A stretch of DNA of 64,000 nt. Source: Thermoanaerobaculia bacterium (lineage in GTDB: Bacteria; Acidobacteriota; Thermoanaerobaculia; Multivoradales; Multivoraceae). Numbering within the stretch: the stretch's first letter is position 1; the number at the start of each line of letters is the position of its first letter. This document shows positions 47,159 through 54,976 of this stretch, in pieces. A model generated the notes under the pieces. That model saw nothing but the letters and a program-made list of their open reading frames with translations. It was not told the origin of the DNA and did not search any database. The position numbers and the translations under genes are program-made. The DNA is taken from assembly GCA_022823665.1 (NCBI GenBank), contig JAJEHN010000020.1, positions 1-64,000 of the forward strand. Reading direction: 5' to 3'.

Positions 47159-50100
47159 TCAGGCGACCCTGGAGCCGGCAGGCTCTTCGTCGAGCTGGCG
47201 CTGGAGCTGTCTCGCGCGCGACCTGGCCGAGGCGACCGTGCGTTCCTTGACGCCCTCGTAGCCGCGGATCGAGTCGGGGAGTTCGGCCAGCTCGACGACC
47301 GTCGGCGCGGAGTTCGAGTCGAGCCGCTCGAGGGCCCCGTGCACCAGGCTGCGGTACCAGTCGAACAGGCCGCGCTCCAGGCGGCGGTGCCTGGTCGCCC
47401 CGAAGATGTCGAGCGCCGTGCCGCGCAGCCCGCGGGCCGCGTACAGCAGCCGGAAGAGCGAGCGCGACCAGGCCCCCAGGCGGATCTTCCGCTTCCAGCC
47501 GAAGCGGCGAAGGGTCGGCGGGTGGAGCAGGACCTGGCGGCTGAGCGAGCCGTCGTAGTCGCGGGCGACCTGGTCCCAGGTCGGGTCCTGGATCCACAGG
47601 CGGGCGACTTCGTACTCGTCCTTGACCGCCAGCAGCTTGAAGCCGTAGCGGGCCGCCGCTTCGCGTACGGCGGTGTGGCCCGGCAGCTTCGACTCCTCGG
47701 CGTCGGCGACCTCGCCGACGAAGCCGAGATAGCGCTCGGCGAAGCCGCCGCCGTAGAGCAGCAGGTCGGCGACGCGGCCGGGCAGGAGGCGGTCGAGCGA
47801 CCCTCCCCGCGGCGCGGCGGCGAGGAGGCGGTCGAGTTCCGGCCCGAGCTTCGGGGCCCAGCGCTCGAGGCGCTCGCGGGCGGCATCCGCCGCCGCCGCC
47901 GCGGTCGGCGCCTCGGGCTCGGCGAGTCCGGCGGCGCGCCGGAATCGCTCCGGATCGGCGACGGACAGCCGACCGTAGCGGAATGCCTGGATGTTGTCTT
48001 CGACGGCAACGCCGTTCGCCACCAGCGCCTGCTCGATGAAGCGCGCCTGGAGCGGCAACAGGCCCTGCTGGTAGGCGGCGCCGACCAGGAAGATGTTGCC
48101 GGTGACGCTGTTGCCGAGCAGGCGCTCGGTGGCGGCCTCGGCGTCGACGAAGTAGCTGCGGTCGCTGTCGGTGAACAGCGCCAGACGCTTGCGCAGCTCG
48201 TCGAGCGGGGGCATCCGGGCCGCGCTGTCCGTGATCACGGCCGCCGGGCTGATGCCGGCGGTGTTGCCAACCACGGCCGTCGTGTCCTGCGCGAACCGCT
48301 TCAGGTTGTCGGGAGCGATCGTGGCCAGCAGGTCGAAGGAGAGCGCCAGGTCGGCTTCGCCGTCGCCGAGCTTGTTGGCGCGGGGGATCGGCCCGCGGCT
48401 GAGCAGCAGGTTCGATACGACCGCGCCGCCTTTCTGGGCCAGACCGGTCTGGTCGAGGTGGACCGCGTACCTGCCCTCCATCAGGGCCGCGGTGACGAGG
48501 ATCGCGTCGACCGTCACCACGCCGGTGCCGCCGATGCCCACGAGCAGCGCCCGGAAGGTGGCGTCGTCCGGCAGTTGACGGACGGGTTCCGGCGTCTCGT
48601 CCTCGGCGAGCGGCGCCGCGGCGGCGCGCCGGACCGGCTTCGTGCCATCGCCCAGTTCGACGGTCATGAAGGCGGGACAGTCACCCTCGATGCAGGAGTA
48701 GTCCAGGTTGCAGGACGACTGGTGAATCTGCGTCTTGCGGCCGTACTCGGTCTCCAGCGGCGCGACGGACAGGCAATTCGACTTCGCCGCGCAGTCGCCG
48801 CAGCCCTCGCAGACGGCGGGGTTGATGTAGACCCGCTGCTTCGGCGTCTCCTGGATGCCGCGCTTGCGCTCGCGCCGTTTTTCGGCCGCGCACTGCTGGT
48901 CGTAGACCACGGCCGTCGGGCCCTTGATCGCCCGTAACTCCTTGAGCACCTGGTCGTAGTCGCGGCGGTGCCGGATCTCGACCCCGCTGTCGTCCCGGTG
49001 GGGGAAGCGCTCCAGATCCTCGGTCACCAGGACGACCCGCTTCATGCCCTGGAGCTGAAGCTGCCTGGCGACGCCCATCGAACTGAGCAGCCCCACCGCG
49101 TCCTGACCGCCCGTCATGGCGACGGCGGAGTTGTAGAGGATGCGGAAGGTCATGTGCAGGTCGGCCGCGATGCAGGCCTCGATCGCCTTGCTGGCGGAGT
49201 GGGCGTAGGTGCCGTCGCCGACGTTCTGGAACACGTGCTCCTGCTCGGTGAACGGCGCCAGACCGATCCAGCAGGCGCCCTCGCCGCCCATCTGCGGCAA
49301 CCAGCTCACGCCGCGGTCCATCCACATCGCCATCGCGTGGCAACCGATGCCGCCGCCGGCGATATCCGACCCCTCGGGAAGCTGGGTCGAGGTGTTGTGG
49401 GGGCAGCCGCTGCAGAAATAGGGCATGCGCGGCAGCGCGGCCGGCAGCTTTGTGGCCAGCTCGGCGGACTCGGCGCCGGCCCGCAGTTGCGCCAGCTTCT
49501 CGGCCGGTACGGCGTCGGGCAGGCGCTGTTCCAGGTAGGCGCCGAGAATGCGCGCCATGTCGTGGCCTTCGAGTTCCCCGTGCATAGGGAAGAGCGTCTC
49601 GCCGGCGGGCGTCTCCTTGCCGCCGACCAGGGGCCGGTCGGGCAGGTTGTAGAGGACCTGGCGGATCTGCGTCTCGACGAAGCCGCGCTTGTCCTCGATG
49701 ACGACGATCTCTTCGAGGCCCTGGGCGAACTCGCGCAGGCGCCGCGGCTCGATGGGCGCGATGCAGCCGAGTTTGAGCACGCGGATGCCATGACGATCGA
49801 GCGCGGCCTCGTCCAGACCGAGAAGCTCGAGCGCCAGACGCAGGTCGCGGTAGGGTTTTCCGGCCGCGACCAGGCCGATGCGATCGCCGGGGCTGGCGCA
49901 ACGGATGCTGTCGAGGCCGTTCGCGTGGACGTACGCCAGGGCGGCCGCCGTGCGCTCGGAGAAGATCTGCCGTTCGAGCTCGATCGAGTAGGGGGGCAGG
50001 AGCCGCATGTCGAGCTGCTTCTCGAAGCGGCGGCCTCCGATTTCGAGGTCGGGCAGCACCGGTGGCCGGGGCTGCGGCAGTTCGATCACGGCACCGCCAT

Positions 50101-50713
50101 CGGCGACGTTGGTCACGATCTTGAGGGCGGTCCACAGGCCGGCGTACCGCGACAGGGCGATCCCGTGCAGGCCGAAATCCAGCACCTCGGCCGGGTCGCC
50201 CGGATAGAGCACCGGGATCGAGAGGTCGAAGAGACTGATCGTGCTGTCGCCGGGGATCGTCGAGCTCTTGCAGGCGGTGTCGTCGCCGGCCAGCACCAGG
50301 GCGCCGCCGTGCTTGCCGGTGCCGATGAAGTTGCCGTGGCGGAACGCGTCGCCGGTGCGGTCGACGCCGGGCGTCTTGCCGTACCAGATGCCGACGACGC
50401 CGTCGAAGCGTTCGTGCGGAAAACGTTCCAGGAGCTGGGCGCCGTAGATCGCGGTCGCCGCCGTCTCCTCGTTGATGGCCGGCTGGCAGACCACGTCGTG
50501 CTTCGCCAGCAGCCCGTTCGCTCGCTGAAGTTGCTTGTCGTACTCCCCAAGCGGCGATCCGGGATAGCCGCTGATGAAGGCGCCAACCCGCAGACCGGCT
50601 TGCCGGTCGCGGCGGTGCTGGTCCATCGGTAGCCGGACGAGAGCCTGGACACCGGTGATTGCGACGCGGCCTTCAGTGAGCGTGTATTTGTCGTCTAATG
50701 AGAAGGCCGTCAT
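47159..50713 (-). CDS. Indolepyruvate:ferredoxin oxidoreductase, fused alpha-beta-gamma
   Basis: 1184 residues: the IorA-like TPP enzyme fused with a IorB-like gamma domain. N-terminal pyrimidine-binding half with VGAFISGYPGSPLGEYDK; TPP site around 470-500 (GGEGACWIGLAP, QNVGDGTYAHSA) with NSAVAMTGGQ; ferredoxin-like cysteines CEGCGDC near 634-640; then the gamma-type domain GIGGTGVVTVDAILVTAALMEG at ~725. It decarboxylates arylpyruvates or branched 2-oxoacids to acyl-CoA with reduction of ferredoxin. AGGGGA lies 3 nt before the ATG, closer than usual, and TAGGAT ends 9 nt upstream. The fused long form occurs in aerobic bacteria. Confidence 0.9.
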   Translation of the reverse strand: MTAFSLDDKYTLTEGRVAITGVQALVRLPMDQHRRDRQAGLRVGAFISGYPGSPLGEYDKQLQRANGLLAKHDVVCQPAINEETAATAIYGAQLLERFPHERFDGVVGIWYGKTPGVDRTGDAFRHGNFIGTGKHGGALVLAGDDTACKSSTIPGDSTISLFDLSIPVLYPGDPAEVLDFGLHGIALSRYAGLWTALKIVTNVADGGAVIELPQPRPPVLPDLEIGGRRFEKQLDMRLLPPYSIELERQIFSERTAAALAYVHANGLDSIRCASPGDRIGLVAAGKPYRDLRLALELLGLDEAALDRHGIRVLKLGCIAPIEPRRLREFAQGLEEIVVIEDKRGFVETQIRQVLYNLPDRPLVGGKETPAGETLFPMHGELEGHDMARILGAYLEQRLPDAVPAEKLAQLRAGAESAELATKLPAALPRMPYFCSGCPHNTSTQLPEGSDIAGGGIGCHAMAMWMDRGVSWLPQMGGEGACWIGLAPFTEQEHVFQNVGDGTYAHSASKAIEACIAADLHMTFRILYNSAVAMTGGQDAVGLLSSMGVARQLQLQGMKRVVLVTEDLERFPHRDDSGVEIRHRRDYDQVLKELRAIKGPTAVVYDQQCAAEKRRERKRGIQETPKQRVYINPAVCEGCGDCAAKSNCLSVAPLETEYGRKTQIHQSSCNLDYSCIEGDCPAFMTVELGDGTKPVRRAAAAPLAEDETPEPVRQLPDDATFRALLVGIGGTGVVTVDAILVTAALMEGRYAVHLDQTGLAQKGGAVVSNLLLSRGPIPRANKLGDGEADLALSFDLLATIAPDNLKRFAQDTTAVVGNTAGISPAAVITDSAARMPPLDELRKRLALFTDSDRSYFVDAEAATERLLGNSVTGNIFLVGAAYQQGLLPLQARFIEQALVANGVAVEDNIQAFRYGRLSVADPERFRRAAGLAEPEAPTAAAAADAARERLERWAPKLGPELDRLLAAAPRGGSLDRLLPGRVADLLLYGGGFAERYLGFVGEVADAEESKLPGHTAVREAAARYGFKLLAVKDEYEVARLWIQDPTWDQVARDYDGSLSRQVLLHPPTLRRFGWKRKIRLGAWSRSLFRLLYAARGLRGTALDIFGATRHRRLERGLFDWYRSLVHGALERLDSNSAPTVVELAELPDSIRGYEGVKERTVASARSRARQLQRQLDEEPAGSRVA

Positions 50714-50814
50714 TAGTCCCCTATCCTACCGCGACCGGCCGGCCGCTGTCCGTCCCTTCGAGCGCGGGCGTCTTGCCCGCGGCTTGTCCGGAGCCCCGGC
50801 TTGTCCCGTGACTC

Positions 50815-51519
50815 TCAGCCGCCGCGAAGCTGCGCGAACCACTCGCGACCGGACGCGGCCGGCCGGCCCCGGATGACGGTGGACTTGATTGCCCGGACTC
50901 CGCTCGGGGGATAACCGGCGATCGTCGCGGAAAGTTCCCGGGCACGGTCGAGCACGGCGTCGTCGGGGACGACTTCGGAGGCGACGCCCATAGCCGCAAG
51001 CTCCGGTCCCGCGTAGCGACGACCCACGATCGCCAGCCGGGCGGCCACGCTCTCCGGGTGGCGCAGCCGCAGCCAGGCCATGTTCATTGGCGCGGCCATG
51101 CCCATCTGAATCTCGCCGACGTGCAGGAAAGCCTGCTCGCCGGCGACCAGCAGGTCGGCCGCGAGCGCCAGCGCGGAGCCGGCGTTGATCGCGAATCGCT
51201 CCAAGCCGACGACGATCGGCTTCGGACAGTCGTAGAGGGCCGCATGGACGTCGAGCCAGAGGCCGCTGAAGTCCGGCATCCAGTCCGGCGGCGGGTCGGC
51301 CCGGAACTCGCCGAGGTCGAGGCCGGAGCAGAAGGCCCCGCCGGCGCCGCGGATCAGCAGCACGGCGACTTCGTCGTCTTCGGTCGCTGCGACGATCTCT
51401 TCTTGCAGGCGCTTCGCCAGCGGCCCGGTCACGGCGTTGCGGCGGGCGGGCCGGTTCAGCACGATCTCGGTGACGCCGTCCTTCCGGCTCGCGACGACCG
51501 GATCGTCGGACGGAGTCAC
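50815..51519 (-). CDS. Enoyl-CoA hydratase/isomerase family protein
   Basis: 234 residues from GTG 51519, 1 bp after the SDR stop, so co-translated. Crotonase-fold motifs: IVLNRPARRNAVTGPLAKRL, the oxyanion hole AGGAFCSGLDLGEF (~60-73) and INAGSALALAADLLVAGEQAFLHVGEIQMG (~111-140). It processes an acyl-CoA double bond in beta-oxidation or a related pathway. The usual two catalytic glutamates are not both evident: one is in GEIQMG, the other position is not clear, so it may be an isomerase or a divergent crotonase. Confidence 0.87.
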   Translation of the reverse strand: MTPSDDPVVASRKDGVTEIVLNRPARRNAVTGPLAKRLQEEIVAATEDDEVAVLLIRGAGGAFCSGLDLGEFRADPPPDWMPDFSGLWLDVHAALYDCPKPIVVGLERFAINAGSALALAADLLVAGEQAFLHVGEIQMGMAAPMNMAWLRLRHPESVAARLAIVGRRYAGPELAAMGVASEVVPDDAVLDRARELSATIAGYPPSGVRAIKSTVIRGRPAASGREWFAQLRGG

Positions 51520-51520
51520 G

Positions 51521-52357
51521 TCAGTCGCCCTGGGAGTCGGTGAACCAGTCGCCGGGCAGTTCCCTGCCTTCGTAGAGCCGCCCCTGGAACCGCCGCATTC
51601 CGTGCAGCCAACGGTCGATGTCGGTCGCCTTGCGCCGGACGTACTCGGCGACCTCGGGGTGGGGAAGCACCCAGAACCGCTCCGCGCGGACCGCCTCGAT
51701 GCAGAAGTCGGCCGCCTGCTCGGAGGTCAACACGCCGTCTCCCGAAGCGACGCCGACGGACAGCGCGTCCCGGCGCTGCGGGTTCGGGCTGTTGGCGCCG
51801 ATGTTCGTGCGCACGGCCTGCGGACAATGCACCGAGACGCGGATGCCCTGGTGGCCATGAGTGATGGCGATCCACTCCGCCAGCGCCACCGCCGCGTGCT
51901 TGGTCAGCGAGTAGGCGAGCGATCCGAGCTGGGTCAGGAGACCGGCCGCCGAGGCGGTGCTCATGATGTAGCCCTCGCCGCGCTCGATCATCGACGGCAG
52001 GACGGCCCGGGCCGCGTAGACGTGGGACATCACGTGGACGTCCCACATGTCGTTGATCTCCTTGTTCGGCACCTCGAGCCCGCCGATCGTCACGTAGCCC
52101 GCGTTCGACATGAAGAGATCGATCGGGCCGATGTTCGCCTGCGTCGCCGCGACCAGGTCGCGCACGGCGCCCTCGTCGGCCACGTCCAGTCCGACGCCCG
52201 TGCCGCCGATGGCCTCGGCGACTTCCTTGGCTCCCGTCTCGTCCAGGTCGGCAACGACGATGTGCCGCGCCCCCTCGCGATGAAACGCCTCGGCCAGAGC
52301 CTTGCCGATTCCGGAGGCGCCGCCGGTGACGACCATGATCCTGTTCGCGATGTCCAC
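51521..52357 (-). CDS. Short-chain dehydrogenase/reductase (SDR)
   Basis: 278 residues from GTG 52357, with GGGAG 7 nt upstream; an ORF to 52414 is longer but has no Rossmann sequence. NAD(P) motif TGGASGIGKA (~10-19), SNAGYVTIGG, STASAAGLLTQLGSLAYSLTKHA with the YxxxK catalytic pair. Classical SDR of ~250-280 residues; an alcohol or 3-hydroxyacyl substrate is likely, unknown in detail. First gene of a two-gene operon with the enoyl-CoA hydratase-like gene, so both may act in one acyl degradation pathway. Confidence 0.9.
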   Translation of the reverse strand: MDIANRIMVVTGGASGIGKALAEAFHREGARHIVVADLDETGAKEVAEAIGGTGVGLDVADEGAVRDLVAATQANIGPIDLFMSNAGYVTIGGLEVPNKEINDMWDVHVMSHVYAARAVLPSMIERGEGYIMSTASAAGLLTQLGSLAYSLTKHAAVALAEWIAITHGHQGIRVSVHCPQAVRTNIGANSPNPQRRDALSVGVASGDGVLTSEQAADFCIEAVRAERFWVLPHPEVAEYVRRKATDIDRWLHGMRRFQGRLYEGRELPGDWFTDSQGD

Positions 52358-52456
52358 TGGGAATCTCCCTTTCTGTTGGGCGGTGTCGTTTGCTCTCCGC
52401 CGAGCGGGCGGCAATCCTACGGCCTGGACTCAGCGCGGCAGTCCGGGCCACGGGAC

Positions 52457-52500
52457 TTGACGCCGTTTGCCTTACCAAAGTACGGTGTTCGGTAAGGAGA
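52457..52500 (+). promoter_or_regulatory. Promoter, operator and Shine-Dalgarno of the toxin-antitoxin operon
   Basis: TTGACG (52457-52462), an 18-bp spacer, TACGGT (52481-52486). An inverted repeat CCTTACC (52470-52476) / GGTAAGG (52491-52497) brackets the -10, the arrangement expected for autorepression by the antitoxin. GGAGA at 52496-52500 is the ribosome site for the antitoxin. Confidence 0.6.
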
Positions 52501-52504
52501 GCGG

Positions 52505-52747
52505 ATGATCGTCAAGATCACATCGAAGCGTCAGGTCACGTTTCCGGCCCGGGTACTCGACGCACTCGGAGTGGGACCTGGAGACCGGCTGGAGCTGGTC
52601 GAGGGTTCCGATGGCTTCCGCCTGCGGCCGCAGCGAATCCGCCACGACCGCCTCGCACCTCTGAGCGACAGCCTGGACCGGAGCCGGGGCGCGTTCGACC
52701 TCGAAGCCTTCCGCTCGCAGTCGCATGAGCCGACGCTTCGGGATTGA
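52505..52747 (+). CDS. vapB: AbrB/MazE-type antitoxin (VapB-like)
   Basis: 80 residues. The N-terminal SpoVT-AbrB swapped-hairpin domain is evident (VKITSKRQVTFPARVLDALGV, then GDRLELVEG). The C-terminal ~35 residues should bind and neutralise the partner toxin. The gene overlaps the PIN toxin gene by 23 bp, and its promoter has an operator palindrome. Such antitoxins bind DNA as dimers and repress their own operon. Confidence 0.9.
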   Translation: MIVKITSKRQVTFPARVLDALGVGPGDRLELVEGSDGFRLRPQRIRHDRLAPLSDSLDRSRGAFDLEAFRSQSHEPTLRD

Positions 52748-53189
52748 CACCTCGATTCTGGTGCGCCTGCTCACCGGTGAACCCAGGGAGGAATTCCTGG
52801 ACTGCGTAGCGGGGCTGATTCGACTGGTGGAGCAGGAAGGCAGCGAGATCTTTGCCTCGAACCAGGTGATCGGCGAGGCGTACGTGGCGGTTCAGCACCA
52901 CTACGGCGTATCGAAGACCGACGTCCGGACCGGGCTGCTCGAGGTGCTTCGCAGCGGTCTTCTCTCGCCGCTCAACGGTCGCGCGGTGTTCGAGGCGCTG
53001 GAAGTGTCGGGGAGTCCCGGCCTCTTCGACCGTCTGATCGCCGACGACTACACGCGTGCCGGGCTCGAGGTCCTGACCCTGGATCGCCGGATGGCCACGC
53101 TGACCGACGTGCGGCGTCTGCGAGTCGCCGTCCGCAGCTCGCATCTCCCGTCGGCTTCGGTCCGCGCGTCGCCTGCGGGCAAGGGTTGA
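52725..53189 (+). CDS. vapC: PIN-domain toxin (VapC-like ribonuclease)
   Basis: 154 residues. PIN-domain acidic residues: Asp8 in FGIDTSILVRLL, Glu51 in NQVIGEAYVA, Asp102 in FDRLI and Asp120 in LTLDRR. These four form the Mg/Mn-dependent RNase centre. Cleaves tRNA or other RNA when free of antitoxin. Starts inside the antitoxin gene (23-bp overlap), ensuring co-expression. The C-terminal ~20 residues after VRRLRVA are a basic tail of uncertain value. Confidence 0.9.
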   Translation: MSRRFGIDTSILVRLLTGEPREEFLDCVAGLIRLVEQEGSEIFASNQVIGEAYVAVQHHYGVSKTDVRTGLLEVLRSGLLSPLNGRAVFEALEVSGSPGLFDRLIADDYTRAGLEVLTLDRRMATLTDVRRLRVAVRSSHLPSASVRASPAGKG

Positions 53190-53300
53190 CTCAGGCCGAT
53201 GTTGAAAGGGTCCGGATCGCTTGACGAAACGCCCCGGATCTGTTCGTCTTCACGCACTGTTCACAGGGGTGACGGGCAGCGTCCCCGGGGAGCGAGACGA

Positions 53301-53528
53301 ATGGCGAAGAATCGAACCAGCCTCCTGGTTGCCTTGGTGACTGCCCTTGGTTTGGCATTGAGCGTGCCGCGGGAGGCCCATGCCTACCTTGATCCGGCGT
53401 CGGGCAGCATGATCCTGCAGGCGGTCATCGGCGGCGTGGCGGCCGGGGCGCTCGCCTTCAAGTTCTACTGGCGGCGCATTCAGGCCTTCTTCGGCTTCGG
53501 CAGCACCGACGAGCCCGAGTCCGAATAG
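53301..53528 (+). CDS. Small secreted/membrane protein with YLDPASG motif
   Basis: 75 residues from ATG 53301 (GGAG 8-10 nt upstream); the frame could start at 53199 but lacks a site. A signal peptide ending AHA precedes AYLDPASGSMILQAVIGG, then a membrane segment VAAGALAFKFYWRRIQAF and a short acidic tail. This YLDPGSG-type microprotein family is found next to polysaccharide or methyltransferase genes. Its stop overlaps the methyltransferase GTG (TAGTG), so the two are coupled; it may anchor or assist that enzyme. Confidence 0.78.
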   Translation: MAKNRTSLLVALVTALGLALSVPREAHAYLDPASGSMILQAVIGGVAAGALAFKFYWRRIQAFFGFGSTDEPESE

Positions 53529-54940
53529 TGCGGGCTGGGGCTGCGACCGAGTCCCAGGCCGAGCCTTCCTCCTTCCGCGATCCGGCGGGGCAGGTGATCG
53601 AGGGCCGGGACGGCCGCATCTTCCGAAGCGTCGCTCCGGTAGCGGTCGAGGAGTACCGCCATGTGCGGGCGTGCGGTCTCGTCGATGCATTGGTCGTCGA
53701 GGGGGGGCTGGTGGCGGCGGAGGAGGTGGATCCGGTCGAGGCCGGCGTCCTGCCACCGCCCGGGGGGTTGGTCCTGGAGCATCCCCGGTTGCCCTTCATC
53801 TCCTATCCGTACGAGTGGCCCTTCTCGCTGCTCAAGGAAGCGGCACTCCACCACCTGGAAACACAGATTCGGCTGCTCGACAGGGGCATCTCGCTCTCCG
53901 ACGCGAGCGCCTACAACGTGCAGTTCAAGGGCGCCAAGCCGGTGTTCATCGACTGGCTGTCGCTGCGGCGCTACCGCGAGGGCGAGTACTGGGAGGGCCA
54001 TTCGCAGTTCTGCGAACAGTTCCTGAACCCCCTGTTGCTGGCCTCGGAGCTCGGTGTGCCTCACAACGCCTGGTATCGCGGAATGCAGGAGGGGGTCCCG
54101 GGCCGCGAACTGGCGGCTTTGCTGCCGCGTCGGAAGCGCTTGTCACCGAGAATGCAGGCCCATGTCCTGCTGCCGCTTCGCTTCGAACGGCGAGCCGACT
54201 CGCGCAGCGATGCGGCGAAACGGACGGAGAGACGCCCGCTGCCTCGCAACGCATACAGGGGTCTCCTGACCCAGCTTCGGCGCTGGATCAAGGGTCTCGA
54301 ACCCAAGGGCACGGACACGACCTGGAGCGACTACTCCCTGCTGACGAGCTACGACACGGGCGAAGCCTCGCGCAAGGCTGAATCGGTTCGCTCTTTCATT
54401 GCCAAGGCACCGCCGGAGCAACTCTGGGATCTCGGCTGCAACACGGGCGAGTTCGCCGCGATCGCCCTGGAGGAGGGCGTTCGCAGCGTGATCGGCTTCG
54501 ATTCCGACTTCGGCGCGTTGGAGAGCGCCTGCGCCCGGGCGCGTTCGGATCGCCTGCGATTCCTGCCCCTCTACCAGGACCTCGCCAACCCGTCGCCTGA
54601 CCAAGGCTGGTCCCAGACAGAGAGGCGTTCGCTGGCGCGCCGCTCCCGGAGCGCTGACGCCCTGGTGGCGTTGGCCGTGCTACACCACCTGGCCATCGGC
54701 CGCAACGTGCCGTTGCCTCGAATTGCCGCGTGGCTCGTCTCCCTCGCTCCGCGCGGACTGGTCGAGTTCGTGCCTCAGGGCGACCCGAGGGTCGACGACT
54801 TGCTCACGTTGCGCGGCGATCGCTTCGCCGACTACACGCCGGAGGCATGGGAAGCGGCATTGGAGCCGTACGCGGCGATCCGCAACGTGGAGACGGTCTC
54901 GGCCAGCGGGCGGAGGCTGTACACGTACGAGCGGAGGTAA
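53528..54940 (+). CDS. SAM-dependent methyltransferase, coupled to small membrane protein
   Basis: 470 residues from GTG 53528. The N-terminal ~270 residues are of unknown fold, with ASAYNVQFKGAKPVFIDWLSLRRY and EYWEGHSQFCEQFLNPLLL. The C-terminal class I methyltransferase domain has motif I LWDLGCNTGEFAAIALEEGV (~299-318) and GFDSDFGALESA, then ALVALAVLHHLAIGRNV. This two-part methyltransferase family typically sits next to the YLDPGSG microprotein, probably in envelope polymer or lipid modification. Acceptor unknown. Its stop is 37 bp from the end of the convergent giant gene. Confidence 0.82.
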   Translation: MRAGAATESQAEPSSFRDPAGQVIEGRDGRIFRSVAPVAVEEYRHVRACGLVDALVVEGGLVAAEEVDPVEAGVLPPPGGLVLEHPRLPFISYPYEWPFSLLKEAALHHLETQIRLLDRGISLSDASAYNVQFKGAKPVFIDWLSLRRYREGEYWEGHSQFCEQFLNPLLLASELGVPHNAWYRGMQEGVPGRELAALLPRRKRLSPRMQAHVLLPLRFERRADSRSDAAKRTERRPLPRNAYRGLLTQLRRWIKGLEPKGTDTTWSDYSLLTSYDTGEASRKAESVRSFIAKAPPEQLWDLGCNTGEFAAIALEEGVRSVIGFDSDFGALESACARARSDRLRFLPLYQDLANPSPDQGWSQTERRSLARRSRSADALVALAVLHHLAIGRNVPLPRIAAWLVSLAPRGLVEFVPQGDPRVDDLLTLRGDRFADYTPEAWEAALEPYAAIRNVETVSASGRRLYTYERR

Positions 54941-54976
54941 AGCGGAGCGCCTGCTACTCGGAGGCGACCGCGGCGG

